A stretch of DNA of 64,000 bases, taken from NCBI GenBank assembly GCA_025403435.1, contig CM046354.1, forward strand, positions 20,214,424-20,278,423, in the 5' to 3' direction. The notes under the pieces were generated by a model. That model was not told where the DNA came from. It made no database searches and worked only from the letters and a program-made list of their open reading frames with translations. How positions within the stretch are numbered: position 1 is the first letter of the stretch; each line of letters opens with the position of its first letter. A program made the position numbers and the translations under genes. This DNA is from Artocarpus heterophyllus (Eukaryota > Streptophyta > Magnoliopsida > Rosales > Moraceae). Below, one piece after another: positions 11,820 to 25,471 of the stretch.

Positions 11820-13018
11820 GGAAGCGAAACTTCCGAATTTTTCTTCTTCCCTTGGGTTTACCAGAAAATAAAATATGCAAAGGAAAAAAAAATGCTTTGT
11901 GGAACTTGGAAGAAGAAGATCGTAGAGAGATCAGGGAGAAGGTTGTGGGCCTGGACTTTTCCCCAAGGGCTTAACACACCTCGGTCAGGGACTTGGCCTT
12001 TTCATAGTATACCACTGAAATAACATTGTCTAACGAGAAAATTACTTATAATGCAACGTTATGTCACATTTATAAAAATTTATGTATAAATGTTAAGTCA
12101 AGTCATGCTATAAACAAATATATGTATTATTTATAAAAAATAAATCTTAAAGATAGATTTTATAAACATTTTTCGTTTTTAATCTTATTACTTTCGCAAA
12201 AAAACTTAAAACGTATCACTTTTAAATAGTATGAGATATAATTGATTACAACTTATAAATATTTTGAGTTAGAAGAAACAAGTGTTACCTAAGGATATTT
12301 TAACCTTTTAAGTTAAAATCAATTAAAAATTAATGGTAGAACGTAATAGTGATTGTAAAGAAGTCGCATACCATTTAATTTATTTGCCTTTTTATTGTGT
12401 CTGAGCCTAGCAATTTTAATGAAATATAACTACCAAGAAATATTATTTCTTTAGTTTACACTTTTTTTTAAGTACAGCTGATTTGGAGAAAAATTCCCAT
12501 TTTCAAGGAAATAAGAAAATGAGAAATACATATATATTTATCATAATCCTTCTAATCATGTTTCAAATATAACAAAATAAAAATCCAAATCATTATAATA
12601 TTTACTGTATAATTATAATTATAATTATATAGCATAAAACCTAACAATCATCTAACAATTACTACAAAAAATATATTTTTTTTCATTTAACACCTATATA
12701 TGTAGATATCATCTGGTGCAATTTTTACTAAACAAGGTCAAATTCTATAAATTATTCCAAAAATTTTAGCAACTCAAATTTCAAAAGAATTTCAATTTTC
12801 TATTGCCCTTTGTCTCTCAATTTTGAAGTTGCATCAAAATTTCCTCTTATATTTATTCTTTGAAAAAAATGGCCAAGCGTCAAGTGTTTCTACATTTCAC
12901 TTCATAAATAACCAATTTTTCTCCTTCAAACTCTAATTTACTCTTTGTTTCATATTGATTATGAACATCATATATATATATATATATATATTTGATTCTT
13001 TCTCTTTCTCTGAGTTGA
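11820..13018. other. VPS33 upstream region and AT-rich intergenic DNA
   Basis: The first 150 bp or so should contain the VPS33 leader and core promoter. The rest is AT-rich with no open frame of note and a (TA)n run at about 12970-12992. No recognisable element boundary appears before the LTR-like start at 13019. Confidence 0.4.
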
Positions 13019-16000
13019 TGTGACACCTAAGAATTTTAATACATTGTATATGCAATAATTAAGGGATTATGTTGAGTAATTAATGTGCAAATTTTATGAG
13101 CTAAATTTTATACATCAAAATTTGTTAAGTATTTTAAGAACAAAACAAGTGTCATTAAGATTCTTGTTTAAATCGAATATTTTTACGACAAATTCTATAC
13201 ATGTGAAAATGGGATTTTTAAAGATAAAAATCATGCCATAGTCTTAAACAATGAAGGAATATAAGAAAATAAGTTAGAAAGCTTAATTATTGTAAACTGA
13301 GTCGCAACGAATTTTAAGATGAAAATACAGTCAAAAGAAAATAATGTGTAGAAAATATGGAAAATTATACAATAATAAAATAATGCAACATAATAATTAT
13401 ATTGATAGAGTTAAGCATTACAGAAATTATATAATATAATATTAAAACAATATAGAAATTAGACTGTATAAAGTTAAGCAGTATAAGAATTATACTATTT
13501 GGAGAATGTGGATTGGTACGGAAGGTTATGGAACCCCATAAACAGCATAAGAAGAATACTAACGGTATAAGAAGTGCACCAACAGTATAAAAAAAATATT
13601 GTCAGTGAATTTGGATTATATAGAAAATAATGTGGGACCCACAAGGACACCCAAAGGGTGGAAAAAATTCCACTTCTCCCTCAAGTGGTGAGTTTTTACT
13701 AGTGGTGGAGCAACTCTTAGAAATTATAAATTGGTCCCTAGACTAATTATTTTTTCCATTAAGGGCTTAAGTGGATAAAATCATCTAAATACCACCTAAA
13801 TGGTGGGAAATTGGCCACATATTTTCCCTTGTTGGAACCTGTTTTGGCTTCTCATTTGGAAGCAAATTTTATTTCAATTTTAGCCCATGATATATCATAA
13901 GTCGAAAAAAAAAAGAGATAGCTTTCTCTAAGTTTTACTCTATGAAAAACCAAAGAAGCCCAGCTTCCCATGTACTAAACATTGACCCCTCTATCATGGT
14001 TCTCAAATATTTTCAAGTATACAACCTCTAAATCAAAAAAAACAAAAACAAAAAAAAAGAACAAGTGATCCTAAGGAGGTTTAAGCAAGTTTTGAAGCTA
14101 AAGACTCAAACTTTTCCTATAGTGTTCTAGGTTTTTTATTTATGTTTTGAATGAGATATTCATAGGATATGTTATGTATTTTATCAAGGAGGGTTAGAAA
14201 AGCTTAAGGTATCAAAGAAGATGATGAAAAAGCTTGGAAAAGCTTAGGTAAATTCTAAACACTGTCCTTGATTAAGTTATACATATTAAGTGTTTGATAT
14301 GTAAATTCATGGTATAAATAGACTATGGCATGTAAAGAGACATTGTAGTATGTTTTATTTAAGTATTATAAGGATGATAATGATGATGGATAATTAAAAA
14401 AACTAGGGTTTAAGGTTAACAAGACAAAGTGTGACAAACTTTGTCATAAACACCAAGTTTAAGCGCACTAAGTGTTTGATAAAATGATTTTGAGTCATAG
14501 AATGAAAAAAAAATGTTATGGCATGTTTAGTTTCAGTATTATGTTGCTGATAACGACATTTAAAAATTGAAAAATAAAGGTTTAAAATACAATTGAGAAA
14601 GTTTGTTAAACTTTGTCAAAAAGCGCAAAGTTTAACTAGTTTTTTTAAAAAAATTAAATGTTTGAGGCATCTATTGACTGAATTATTTTCTGAGCTCAAC
14701 ACATAATTTATTGAAAATATCAAATCAGACAACTTTTGTGAAGAAATTATGCTTGAATTCCGATCGGAGCAAGTTGAAAAACATTGATTTTGTATACCTT
14801 TTCAAAAAGGCCATTAAGATGAATGCTTTTAAGATAAGTTAAATCGTAAAAATTGTAGGTCTCGTCAAAACTATTAAAAATCATGGACGACTTGTAAAAA
14901 TTTCACATTCATTTCAAGTTATGAATTTTACAAAATTTTAACCACAAAGTTTTGTAAAAAGGAAAACGTTGTGAAATGTTTTGAATTAAACCAAGGAGTT
15001 TTTGTAAGTTTTAATCCTTGCAAAAAAAACTAGATGTTTTAGTATAAAGCGGTCGTCTTTGGTCCTAGGGGGAAAAATGTCAAGATTTCGTGTTTCAAGC
15101 TAAAATCATAAAGCGGTATGAATAGAAATTTTCATTGTAAAATATTAGTTTTCTGCACTACTATGGGTAGTGACTAGTCATAGACCATAAGTTTAAAAGA
15201 ACTTAAAGCTTTTATCAAGTAAAGAATGATGAAAAAAAAAGTTAAGGGCATAATTGGCAAGATTTTCATATTACAAATCAAAATCATAAAGTTTGATGAA
15301 ATGGATTTTTACAAAAAGGAAATTAGTGTTGGTTTTTCATAATGTTACTAGTAATAAAGAAACATAAGTTTTATTTAAAATGGGTTCCGAAAGTTTTCTA
15401 AGACCTTCAAAGGCAAAATGGTCACTTTTTGTAAAACAACCAAAATAGATCCCAAAGCGCCCGACTTAAGAAAACGCCTATTAATGGGAATTTTTCCATA
15501 ACTTTTAAGTAACTAGATGATCAAGTAAAAATAAAAAGTCTAGTAAGGTTACGTGGCTTACAAAAAAAGCCCATAAAGGGTAAAATTATCATTTGTTAAG
15601 AAAACTGCTAAAACAGACCACAAGCCCTCCCAATTAGTGAAATTTCCTTAGACGAAAAATGTTTTGTGACATGTTAAGTAACAAAACCATCAAATCAGAT
15701 GAGAAATTTAACTAATGAACATTCAAGTTAAGTAAAGAAAAAGTAAACCAATAAGAAACAAAGTTAAGTATAAGGAATGAACAGAAATGTTTAAGTTTTA
15801 TTATCGATTGATCAATAATAAAAAATTTAGTTCGAGTGTCATTTGAAAAAGACACAAAGCTGACTAATAGAACGGAAAGGAATAAAGTTAGAATGTTAGA
15901 GCAGTATCCAAGTAAGTTTTAAACCTCACCAATGACATGAAGAAAATGATTTTCAAATGCTTTTATATGTTTGAAGATGTTTGTATATGTTGTGCATAAT

Positions 16001-16272
16001 GTTTAAAAGTTCAAGTTATAATTTACAATATGTTTACATTTGTTACATTTAATGTTTAAGTAAGTGTTAAGTTACAACATATGGTATGTTTAGCATTTGA
16101 TACGTTCACTAAAGTTCACAAGAAAGTAAATCAAATATGAGAATTAAAGTGTCATACTAGCCTCATGGATATGAGGTATACAAGTCATGTTAAAGTTATA
16201 GCCTCGTTGTTCGACGGTCTTAAGTCTTCCACAAGCGAATCATCATGTTTATGATCTAATTAATAATGTTGG
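13019..16272 (+). mobile_element. Probable Ty3-gypsy LTR, interrupted at its end by copia A
   Basis: It starts TGTGACACC, a gypsy-type LTR beginning. The body lacks coding sequence and has the style of plant gypsy LTRs, resembling the block ending at 42948 and the solo LTR at 53734-57288. Copia A begins at 16273. The first bases after copia A are GTCACA, which would complete an inverted terminus GGTGTCACA if a few bases were lost at the junction. The putative flanking pentamers (GTTGA and GCTCA) match only 3 of 5, so the full boundaries are an inference. Confidence 0.45.
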
Positions 16273-18244
16273 TGTTGGAAAAATAGTGCGCAGCGGGAAT
16301 TTTAAAATTTTACATTAGAGTATTTTCTAAAACACAAGTTTGACATGCTATATGCATAAATTAACCAGATCTTACTAAACTTTGTATGCCGAAGAACTTC
16401 CGCAATCCGTGAAGAAAAGTAACGTTCCAGAAGAGCCTCGACCAACTGGTCTGCTTTGCTATTCTCTATCCACGACCGGAGTGAGTGTGGGCTCACACGT
16501 ACAGCTCTTCTATTAAGTGACTCTCCTTCCAACCAATCGAGAGAACCCAAAGCAAGTGTTCGTGATTTGTGAACAAAAGCTCTCAGAGAGTTTTCAGATT
16601 CTCACTAGCAGACTATCACTCTTAATCTCTCAATTGATCTTTTTAACTCTTAAGACTTACTCCATTTATATAGAGGTTGGGCTTAAGGTCAGTCCTTATC
16701 AGATTAGGTCTCAAAAACTCGAAACAGAATCAAGTTCAGATTAATATCTGATAAGATCCGCGTGGAAACGCATAATCTTATCCTTCGCTCATCGGCAGGC
16801 TGAACAACGTGATCAACAGGTCGAACTGTCGATAAAAAAATCTCCGCGAATCTTTTATTTTCCACCTAAGAATCTATAGGATAAAGTTTCAGTTTTAATT
16901 CAAATAACCTAATAGAGAAGTTATCTGATCAAAACAACTTTATCTAGATTATCTCTAGGAAAATAAATCAATTCCCAATAATTCTACAAGTTTATCTTGA
17001 TCTAATTTATCCAAAATTAAATCAACCGATAAACAGACAAGAATTATCAAATCCCAATAATTCAATAAGTTTATCTTAAATTAATTTATCACAAAATTAA
17101 TTCAACCGATAAACAGACATGAATTATTTGATTCTTCCAAATTTCAACCAATCTGATAAATCTGACATAAGTCACCAATTATTAGAAAAGCACGCCGTGT
17201 CGTTACAGGATGTTGTGAGCTAGCAAAAGGGACCAAATAGACCTATATAGTTCAAGCTCTTGATAATTATGAAACCCAATATTCTAGATATACATTTTAT
17301 AATTATCAACTCCAACGCTACTCCACTAAAAGCTTGAAGCTGCACTCTCGAGCTACATAGAATTACGAAGCCCGTATAGCTAAGTCTCCATGACATATCA
17401 TAGTGTATCGTATCCCGATATGATAATCCATAATCGGCTTAAGGACAAGTTCTGTCTTACCTTCTCGATTATTTTTATCTTACGTTCCATTATCTCACCA
17501 TCGAAAAACTTACTATCCAAAGATAGTATACCATTCGGTTACACCTATGTATCCAAATGGTTGAGTGCTCCAGTTTTTTAATTACAGTATAACGATATAA
17601 GAGGATATCATTACTCCTAAAGATGAGCTATGGATTTTATATCTATGACTAACAAGTATACGCTATCAAGAGTCATGCCTCCAACGTACCGGCATGCATA
17701 CCACTATTAAGATGTAGGTGTCACCCTTTGGTACATCAAAAGACATAAGCCAAGACAACAGGCCCACTATTCATCTCAGGATTAAGATACATTACCAATG
17801 ATTGTCTAAAGTGATTCGATTTAATCCAAATTAATTCACTTTATGTCTCGATCCAACACATCGTCACCTATGACAACGTGCCAATGTTTCTATTCATGGA
17901 GTCTACCTCCGATGGTCAAGACAAACCATCTCCCAAAAGGGATATAGACAACATAACAATCTTTGCATGAATAAAGCACCCAACTTTATTTCCTCGATTG
18001 CGGATCGTATGATTTAGACCATCACCTTAAGAATCGTGTCTTTCGCATAATCCGTCCATCATATGCCTAATTCTTAAGGTTTAGACTAACAATCTCATAC
18101 TATTGTTTGCTTAACATACATTTACCAAATATAAACGTAAAGAGGACAAGATTTGGTATATAAACAATGAATAAATTCTTTATTGATAAAAATGTCTCCA
18201 AAAACTTATTACATTTTTACTCCTTAGGGCATACATGTCTAACA
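16273..18244 (-). repeat. 3' LTR of copia A
   Basis: It begins TGTTGGAA and ends GTCTAACA on the plus strand, the complement of TGTTAGAC...TTCCAACA. It is 1972 bp, against 2000 bp for the partner LTR, with many substitutions and small indels. It contains degraded CGGCAGGC-type motifs around 16785-16832. Confidence 0.9.
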
Positions 18245-18245
18245 A

Positions 18246-20400
18246 TGTCACGCCCCGGAGTACGGGAGGTGACGTGGTGGAATATTTAGGTTAATTAAAA
18301 GAGGATTTAATTAAAATTAAGAGTTTAAAAATCCAATTAAGTGAGTAATAAAGAGATTTTTCCACCACATTTGATAAAAAGAATTTATAAATATTAAGCA
18401 AATAATAACAATTAAATAAAAACCGCGAGTATGGGTTCCACAACCCACAACTTGTGCACACACATGGTTCTAACAATATCATAAATACAATTACAGTCCA
18501 AGTACAAATAAAGTTAAATTCTTACATGCCTTAATTAAATAGAGCAAAAGGTAAAATAAATCCTCCTATTGCTCCTGAGTTCGGTCTGAAGAATCTTCTC
18601 CAAACCTAAATGGGAAACCACCTAGAAGGGGGGAAATTTCAAACAATAAAACGTGAGCGAAAGGCTCAGTAGGACTAAGTTTTATAAAATAATTTAATGC
18701 AAAGGAACATAGCATTATTAGAAATTATTCAAAAGGAAACTTAAATAAATAAATAAATTAATAAACAATTTGAGTAGAACCGTTCTGACACAGAACAGTC
18801 TACTCTCCCAATCAAAACACCATTTTACTTTTACCTAGGCAAACCATGATATCACCACCGTAGTGGCCCAGCTGGGTTTCGGGACCTGCCCCTAAGGTCG
18901 ATCGCTACACGACCCGATCTCTGATATGGCATCATGCCTATGTGTTTATTATCATTATCATTCAAAACCCAATTACCGAGTATTGTCAATTACATTTATT
19001 ATGAAATCCATTTCATAATCACGGTATATTAAAATATAACCGATAAAACCATTTTCAAACAACCGTTGAAAACATTTTGATAGAAATCCTTTTTAAAGCC
19101 AAATCATTTCAAAACCAAGCTACCAAAGAAATAGGATAGAAGTCCTACCTCAATACTCGTGCCGGTGCCCCACACCGTAATCCTGGCCCGCTATACGTTA
19201 GCTCCGCGGAACCACGAACGATCCTAGATACAAACTAAGTCGATCAATATCTAGTTTGAGACATTCTATATTACTAAATCATTTCATGATGTCCTAGTGT
19301 GCCATTTGTACATTTAAAATCATCCTATAAGGTTGGGGTTTAAATCTGGGTTCAAAACAGTGAAAACGGGTAAAAATCACAAAATTTTTCATGCCTCGGT
19401 CGGCCTGCCGGACGCCCTGCTTCGGCCTACCGGAAGCAAGGTTCGGCCTGCCGAACATTTCCCCAGATTCGGCCTGCCGGTCGGAAGAACACCGGCCTGT
19501 CGATCATCACTCCGGCCTGCCGAACACGAACTTCGGCCTGCCGAACTGGGAAAATCCAAAAATTTCCAACCACGGGTTTCTCGATCCCCAAAATCCAAAT
19601 CTTGTTTCTAACCTGTTTTTCTCAATTCCCAGGCATGAAAAACAATTATACTTGATAGAAAAGCATACTAAAACATGTTTGGACTCATTTAAACAAGATT
19701 TAAACTCAAAATCCTCAAAAATCCGAAAATGAGAAAATGATGAGAAAAATGAAAAATCTTGAATTCAATCCGTTTTTCTTCAATCTAAGCTTAGATTCTA
19801 GTTGTTCTAAGTTCATTTAACACAAATCCACGTTTTTCTAAGCTTAAACAAACCTAGAATTCAAAATGCACAAAATTGAAAATTTTGTAAAAAGTTTAGA
19901 AATTTCGAATCTAACCTCGAATCGAAGCTTCAATCCGCGTTCTCGGTTGCCGAATCACGTCCCCGAGCTTCCTCCTTGCTATCCCGAAGCTTGGATTCGA
20001 AATGGAGTTCAAAAATTTTGAGAGAAATGTAGAGAGAGAGAGGGCTGCCGAGAGAGATGAGAGAAGAGAAAGAGAGAGAGTGAAACGTGAGAGTGAGGAG
20101 AGTGAGAGAGAGGAAGGAAATAAATAGAGAAAAACGGTGGGCGGTTTTACTTTGCGAAAACCATGTGCCGCCCACGGTTTTGCAAAACAGAGTATTTTTA
20201 ACATTTTACAAATTGTTGTGTTTTAAAACTCAAAACATCATCTTAAAACAATAAGAAATCATTTGAACACATTAGTTTAACAAAACAACCGAAAATTCAA
20301 AATCCAACCAAATAATTTAATTAATGTTAAAACGTTAATTATGGCACACTAATCCACCATTTACATTACATTAACATTAAATAAATTTCGGGGCGTTACA
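18246..20400 (-). mobile_element. Ty3-gypsy solo LTR inserted at the copia A LTR/PPT junction
   Basis: Termini are TGTCACGCCCCGG and CGGGGCGTTACA, and the flanking pentamer AACAA is duplicated (18241-18245 and 20401-20405). The length is 2155 bp with no internal coding region, so it is a solo LTR. Orientation is judged minus: that strand starts TGTAACGCCCCG and carries an AT-rich promoter-like stretch followed by a CT-rich leader (complement of about 20030-20130). Around 19391-19550 it holds about seven copies of the CGGCCTGCCGA motif. Removing it restores the copia A junction AACA|ATCTCCCACTT exactly. Confidence 0.92.
19391..19550. repeat. CGGCCTGCCGA motif cluster in gypsy solo LTR
   Basis: About seven spaced copies of TTCGGCCTGCCGAA or close variants, separated by unrelated 8-15 base spacers. 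It is GC-rich in otherwise AT-rich sequence. The same motif recurs in the copia elements and in the solo LTR near 56.9 kb. Confidence 0.85.
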
Positions 20401-20404
20401 AACA

Positions 20405-20415
20405 ATCTCCCACTT
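20405..20415 (-). other. Polypurine tract of copia A
   Basis: The minus strand reads AAGTGGGAGAT immediately before the 3' LTR, identical in layout to the tract of element B. It is now separated from its LTR by the gypsy solo LTR. Confidence 0.8.
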
Positions 20416-23400
20416 GTACTAAGTGGGTAAATATGACAAATCCACATCCTCATAGCCTCCACAAGCCTCTCAAAGACTCTCCCAGTAAGTGTCTTCATAA
20501 ATGGATTAGCTAAATTGTCCTCTGACGCGATCTTGCACACCGTGACATGTCTGCCCTCAACGAAGTCCTTTATCACATGATACTTTCGATCAATATGTTT
20601 ACTCTTGTTATGAAATCTTGGTTCCTTAGCATTAGCTACCACTGCACTGTTATCACAATACAGTGATGCTGTTTTATCCATACCAGGAACTACCTCAAGA
20701 TCCCCAAGGAACTTGTAGAGCCACACTGCTTCTTTCGAAGCATCGCTAGCTGCCACATACTCGGCCTCCATCGTTGAATCTGAAGTACAATCTTGCTTAG
20801 CATTGCTCCAACTGATGTCACTGAGGCCCAAAGTAAACACAAAACCCGAAGTTGATTTCCTAGAATCAAGATAGGATTGAAAATTCGAGTCAGTATATCC
20901 TAGAGGAGTCAAGTCCACACCCGAATATACAAGCATATACCCTCAAGTCATTCTCAGGTACTTGAAAATATGCTTTACTACAACCCAATGGTTAGGTCCT
21001 GGATCCACCTGAAATTGACTTACAATCTCGACCGCATAACTAATATCCAATCGTGTGCAAAGCATAGCGTACATGAGACTACCCACTACCGAAGCATAAG
21101 GCACCTTCTTCATGTATTCTTTTTCTTCATAAGACTTTGGAGAGTCTTTCTTAGAAAGAGCAATTCTAGACCTAGATGGTTGCCCACCTTTCTTGGAATC
21201 CTGCATTGCAAACCTCCTAAGAATTTTATCTATGTAGCCGCCCTGGGACAAAGCTATCATTTTATTCTTCCTATCCCAAAAGATCTGAATACCGAGAACA
21301 AAATTAGCCTCATCCAAGTTCTTCATGTCAAACTGCTTAGTCAACCATAGTTTGACCAATAACAATGCCCTAATGTCATTGCCAATTGGCATAATGTCAT
21401 CTACATAGAGCAGTAGAAAAACCACATTCTCATCCTTTATGTGTTTGTAAACACATGGTTCACTCACATTTTATGAGAACCCATAAGTCTTGATCACTTG
21501 ATGAAATCTTATGTTCCAAGAACGAGAAGCCTGCTTAAGTCCATAAATTGACTTTAGCAGCCTACAAACCTTACCCTCTTAACCCATGACCTTGAACCCA
21601 TCTGGTTGTTCCATATAAATGGACTCATCAAGATAGCCATTCAGAAAAGCAGTCTTGACATTCGTCTACCAAATCTTATAGTCGAAAGAGGCTGTTATGG
21701 ACAAGAAAATCCAAATGGACTTAAGCATGGCTACAAGCAAAATGGTTTCCTCATAATCGATTCCTTCCTTTTGTGTATAACCCTTAGCTACCAGTCTAGC
21801 CTTAAAGGTTTCGACCTTTCCATCCACTCCTCTTTTCCTCTTGTAGATCCACTTACACCCTATGGGTTTTACTCCTTTAGGAAGATCCACAAGCTCCCAA
21901 ACCTGATTAGTCTCCATAAACTTCATCTTAACGTTCATGGCCTCTGTCCAGAGTTTTAAATCAACATCCTCCATAGCTTCTGCATAAGTATAAAGATCCC
22001 TATCATGTTCATCTGGTTCAACCAAGAAGACCTCCCCATTGAACATATACCTCTCAAGTTGACGCCTGATCCTCCCACTACGTCGAAGCCCCTAAGGTTG
22101 TTGTTCAGGTTTGTTTGGTTTTTCTACACTGATTGAAACGGTGTCAGTCGGAAGCCCTGGAGTGAACGGATTACTCCTTAACTCCTCAAGCAGCACTTTG
22201 CTTCGAGGTTTAAAGTCGTTCATGTAACTCTCCTTAAGGAAAGTTGCATTAGTTGAAACCACGACTTTATTTTCCTTTAGGTTATAAAAATAACCCTCTT
22301 TAATTCCTTTTGGATATCCTACAAACATGCAAACTTCCGAACGTGCTTCCAACTTATTCAGATCCTTAAACAGGACATGAGGCGGACATCCCCATATGCA
22401 AATATGGTTTAAGGATGTCTTCCTACTCGTCTGCAACTCGTGAGGAGTTTTAGGGACCGATTTTGAAGGCACATTGTTCAAAAGATAACATGCGGTTTGT
22501 AGTGCATATCCCCAAAAGGAAAAAGGCAATGATGAATAACTCATCATGGACCTAATCATGTCTAACAAAATCCTATATCTTCTCTCCGCTACGCCATTCT
22601 ACTGCGGAGTGCCTAGCGTAGTCAAATGGAATAAAATCTCATTCTCTATTAAGTGTTCCAATAACTCATCAGAAAGGTATTCCCACCTCGATCAGATCAA
22701 AGTACCTTTATGGGTCTACCCAATTGTTTTCCCACTTCAGCTCAAAACTCCCTAAACATGTCAAAAGTTTTGCTTTTGTATTGCATCAGGTACACATACC
22801 CATATCTTGAGTAATCGTCAATAAAAGTGACGAAGTACTCATACCCTCTTCGTGCCCGAATAATCATTGGTCCACAAACATCACTATGCACAAGTTCTAG
22901 AACCCCTTTAGCCTTATTGCCTTTAGACCTGAATGGTCTTTTGGTCATTTTACACTCCAAACAAGATTCACATTGAGGTATAGACTCCACCTTTAAGTGA
23001 CTTAAAGGTCTATCCCTTACCAACATTTGAATCCTATTTTAAGTTAATATGACCAAGGCACAAATGCCAAAGATAAGTCTTATTAGAGTGAGAAGTTTTA
23101 AGTCTTTTAGAGTTATTATCATTCATCTCAGCATTAAGCAATAAGTCCATCTTAGGTTTAATAAAATATAGATTATTTTGCATCCATCCAGGACAAATAA
23201 AAGATTTATTTTTACAAATCACCATTTTATCATCAAAAGAAACCAAATAGGAGTCTTTAAATAAATAAGATACAAAAATTAAATTACTTTTAAATTTAGG
23301 AACATAAAAACAATCTTGCAAAAATAAATTCCTATAATTATCAAAATAAAGATAGACATTTCCCACTGCTTCCGCTGAGACCAAGGATCCATCGCTCATC

Positions 23401-23679
23401 CGAAGCGTAAAGTCCTCATGTAGCAGACTTCTCATTTCTTTGAACCCCTCCTTTAGAAAGGAAGTCTTTGTAATGCTTCTTGATATACCCGACCTTTCCA
23501 TAGAAGAAGCACTTAAGCTTCTTTGGGTTATTCTTCTTCTTCTTCTTGCTCTTAGTGCTAGTAGGACTAGAAGACTTCCCGTTCTTGGCCCATTGCTTCT
23601 TTCCATTCCCAGAGTTAGGATTGGAACCAGAAGCAGCTACCATGTTGGCCTCTCCACTAGCAGAAGACTCCCTGATCAG

Positions 23680-24060
23680 CAGTTCAAACTCCTGTAACTG
23701 TTTCATCAATTCTGTTAAGATCATATCCCTCCTATTGCTCAAATTAAATATAGCTCTAAACGGAATAAATTCCTTTGACAGAGTCTCAAAGACCATAGTC
23801 ATCTGAGTTTCAGCATCGATGTTGGCTCCATTAGTTTGAGCCTTAGCAAGGTAAACCATGTAACTGTTTCATCAAACTCCAGTTCAAACTCCTGTAACTG
23901 TTTCATCAATTCTGTTAAGGTCATATCCCTCCTATTGCTCAAATTAAATGTAGCTCTAAATGGAATAAATTTCTTTGACAGAGTCTCAAAGACCATAGTC
24001 ATCTGAGTTTCAGCATCGATGTTGGCTCCATTAGTTTGAGCCTCAGCAAGGTAAACCATG
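23680..24060 (-). repeat. Tandem duplication in gag of copia A (about 181 bp)
   Basis: Segment 23680-23860 is repeated at 23880-24060 with few differences, at an offset of 200 bp. A 19-bp junction of gag-derived sequence lies between. Element B has this segment once. Confidence 0.88.
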
Positions 24061-24110
24061 ACCAACATCATATGCTCCTTTACAAATGTCTCTGGCCTCT
24101 GTCTACAGTT

Positions 24111-24534
24111 TAGAAGTTTTCGAAGCACCCCTTGTCGCTTTGTTATGGCCTGGCCTCCAAACATATCCTCAAGATTATCTAAGATCTGCTTCCCAGTCTC
24201 ATAATCCTGATGTTGAGCCTGCAGCACATTATTCATGCTAGCCATAACATAGTAGCGGGCATGATCATTGGCATCTTTCCAATGATCATACCCTTGGAAT
24301 TATGAATATCCTCATAACATATCCTTGGAATGATCATACCCTTAGAAGTTTTCGAAGCACCCTTTGTCGCTTTGTTATGGCCTGGCCTCCAAACATATCC
24401 TCAAGATTATCTAAGATCTGCTTCCCAGTCTCATAATCCTGATGTTGAGCCTGCAGCACATTATTCATGCTAGCCATAACATAGTAGCGGGCATGATCAT
24501 TGGCATCTTTCCAATGATCATACCCTTGGAATTG
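24111..24534 (-). repeat. Second tandem duplication in gag of copia A (about 191 bp)
   Basis: Segment 24111-24302 is repeated at 24343-24534, at an offset of 232 bp, with nearly the same sequence. The short join between them is made of fragments of the same region. Element B has one copy. Confidence 0.88.
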
Positions 24535-24943
24535 CTCATTAGTTGAGTCTCTCGTAGGCTCGGGAGGACAAGGGGTTGTCAGTACATATTTCAGTTTCTC
24601 AAAGGACCAGATGATATCTAGGTTTCGTTTCCAATCATTATAGTTCTCACCGGTTAATAGGTTTTTGTCAAGTATTGATGATAAAACGTTTTTAGACATT
24701 TTTAATATACAATAAAGAATTATATACTAAATATATGCAAACATATCACAATAATTTAGTAAGATAATACAATCATGTAAAAACATACAAATGTGTTTAT
24801 GTGTCAAAACCTTGAAAATATCACAACCTTACAATGATAATTCCTAACTCAGAATTCAACAAGCTCCTATAGGAGTCATGCCAAATTCAATGAGGAACAC
24901 GGATCTCCTCCTAATTAATATATGCCATCCAGGACCCGTATGA

Positions 24944-25471
24944 TCCAACATATATTAATAATCGTTTCTTTGGCCATTAATTTTATTAACAGAGCTCCAA
25001 TGAGAGGTTAATAATAAAATTAACGTAAGTGTACAACCATCGTTTCACTATTTTATCCATGATTTATAATCACCACCTAGGAGTATGCAACCATAAATCA
25101 TGCTAAAATACCTTATCCTTTCAAAGATCCAATCTGGTACATGATAGAATTCCCTTCCTAGGAGTCAGGACCACCATGTTCTGCCTATGGACCAACGATG
25201 GAGGCCTATGGACCAACGATGGAGGCCTTTGGACCAACATATATTAATAATCGTTTCTTTGGCCATTAATTTTATTAACAGAGCTCCAATGAGAGGTTAA
25301 TAATAAAATTAACGTAAGTGTATAACCATCGTTTCACTATTTTATCCATGATTTATAATCACCACCTAGGAGTATGCAACCATAAATCATGCTAAAATAT
25401 CTTATCCTATCAAAGATCCAATCTGGTACATGATAGAATTCCCTTCCTAGGAGTCAGGACCACCATGTTCT
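24944..25471 (-). repeat. Tandem duplication in the leader of copia A (about 235 bp)
   Basis: The stretch from about 24944 to 25178 recurs from about 25233 to 25467 at an offset of 289 bp. Between the copies a short GGACCAACGATGGAGGCCT unit is repeated. Copia B inserted at the end of the second copy. Confidence 0.85.

Larger units (their letters stand above)
20419..24699 (-). pseudogene. Degenerate copia gag-pol of element A
   Basis: Fragments in order on the minus strand match the intact Gag-Pol of element B: Gag N-terminus (from 24699), a repeated Gag segment, a damaged zinc knuckle (CFFYGKVGYIKKHY, against [14 protein letters not shown] in B), damaged protease, integrase pieces (23026-22742 and 22568-22092), reverse transcriptase (22046-21666 and 21467-20943, with YVDD retained) and RNase H (20936 onward). 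There are several frameshifts and stops, and the normal end of the frame near 20419 is shifted. The element can no longer encode its proteins. Confidence 0.92.

Noticed and set aside
20361..24699. Separate small genes for the copia A fragments
   Set aside because: They align in order with one intact polyprotein in copia B, so they are pieces of one broken gene.
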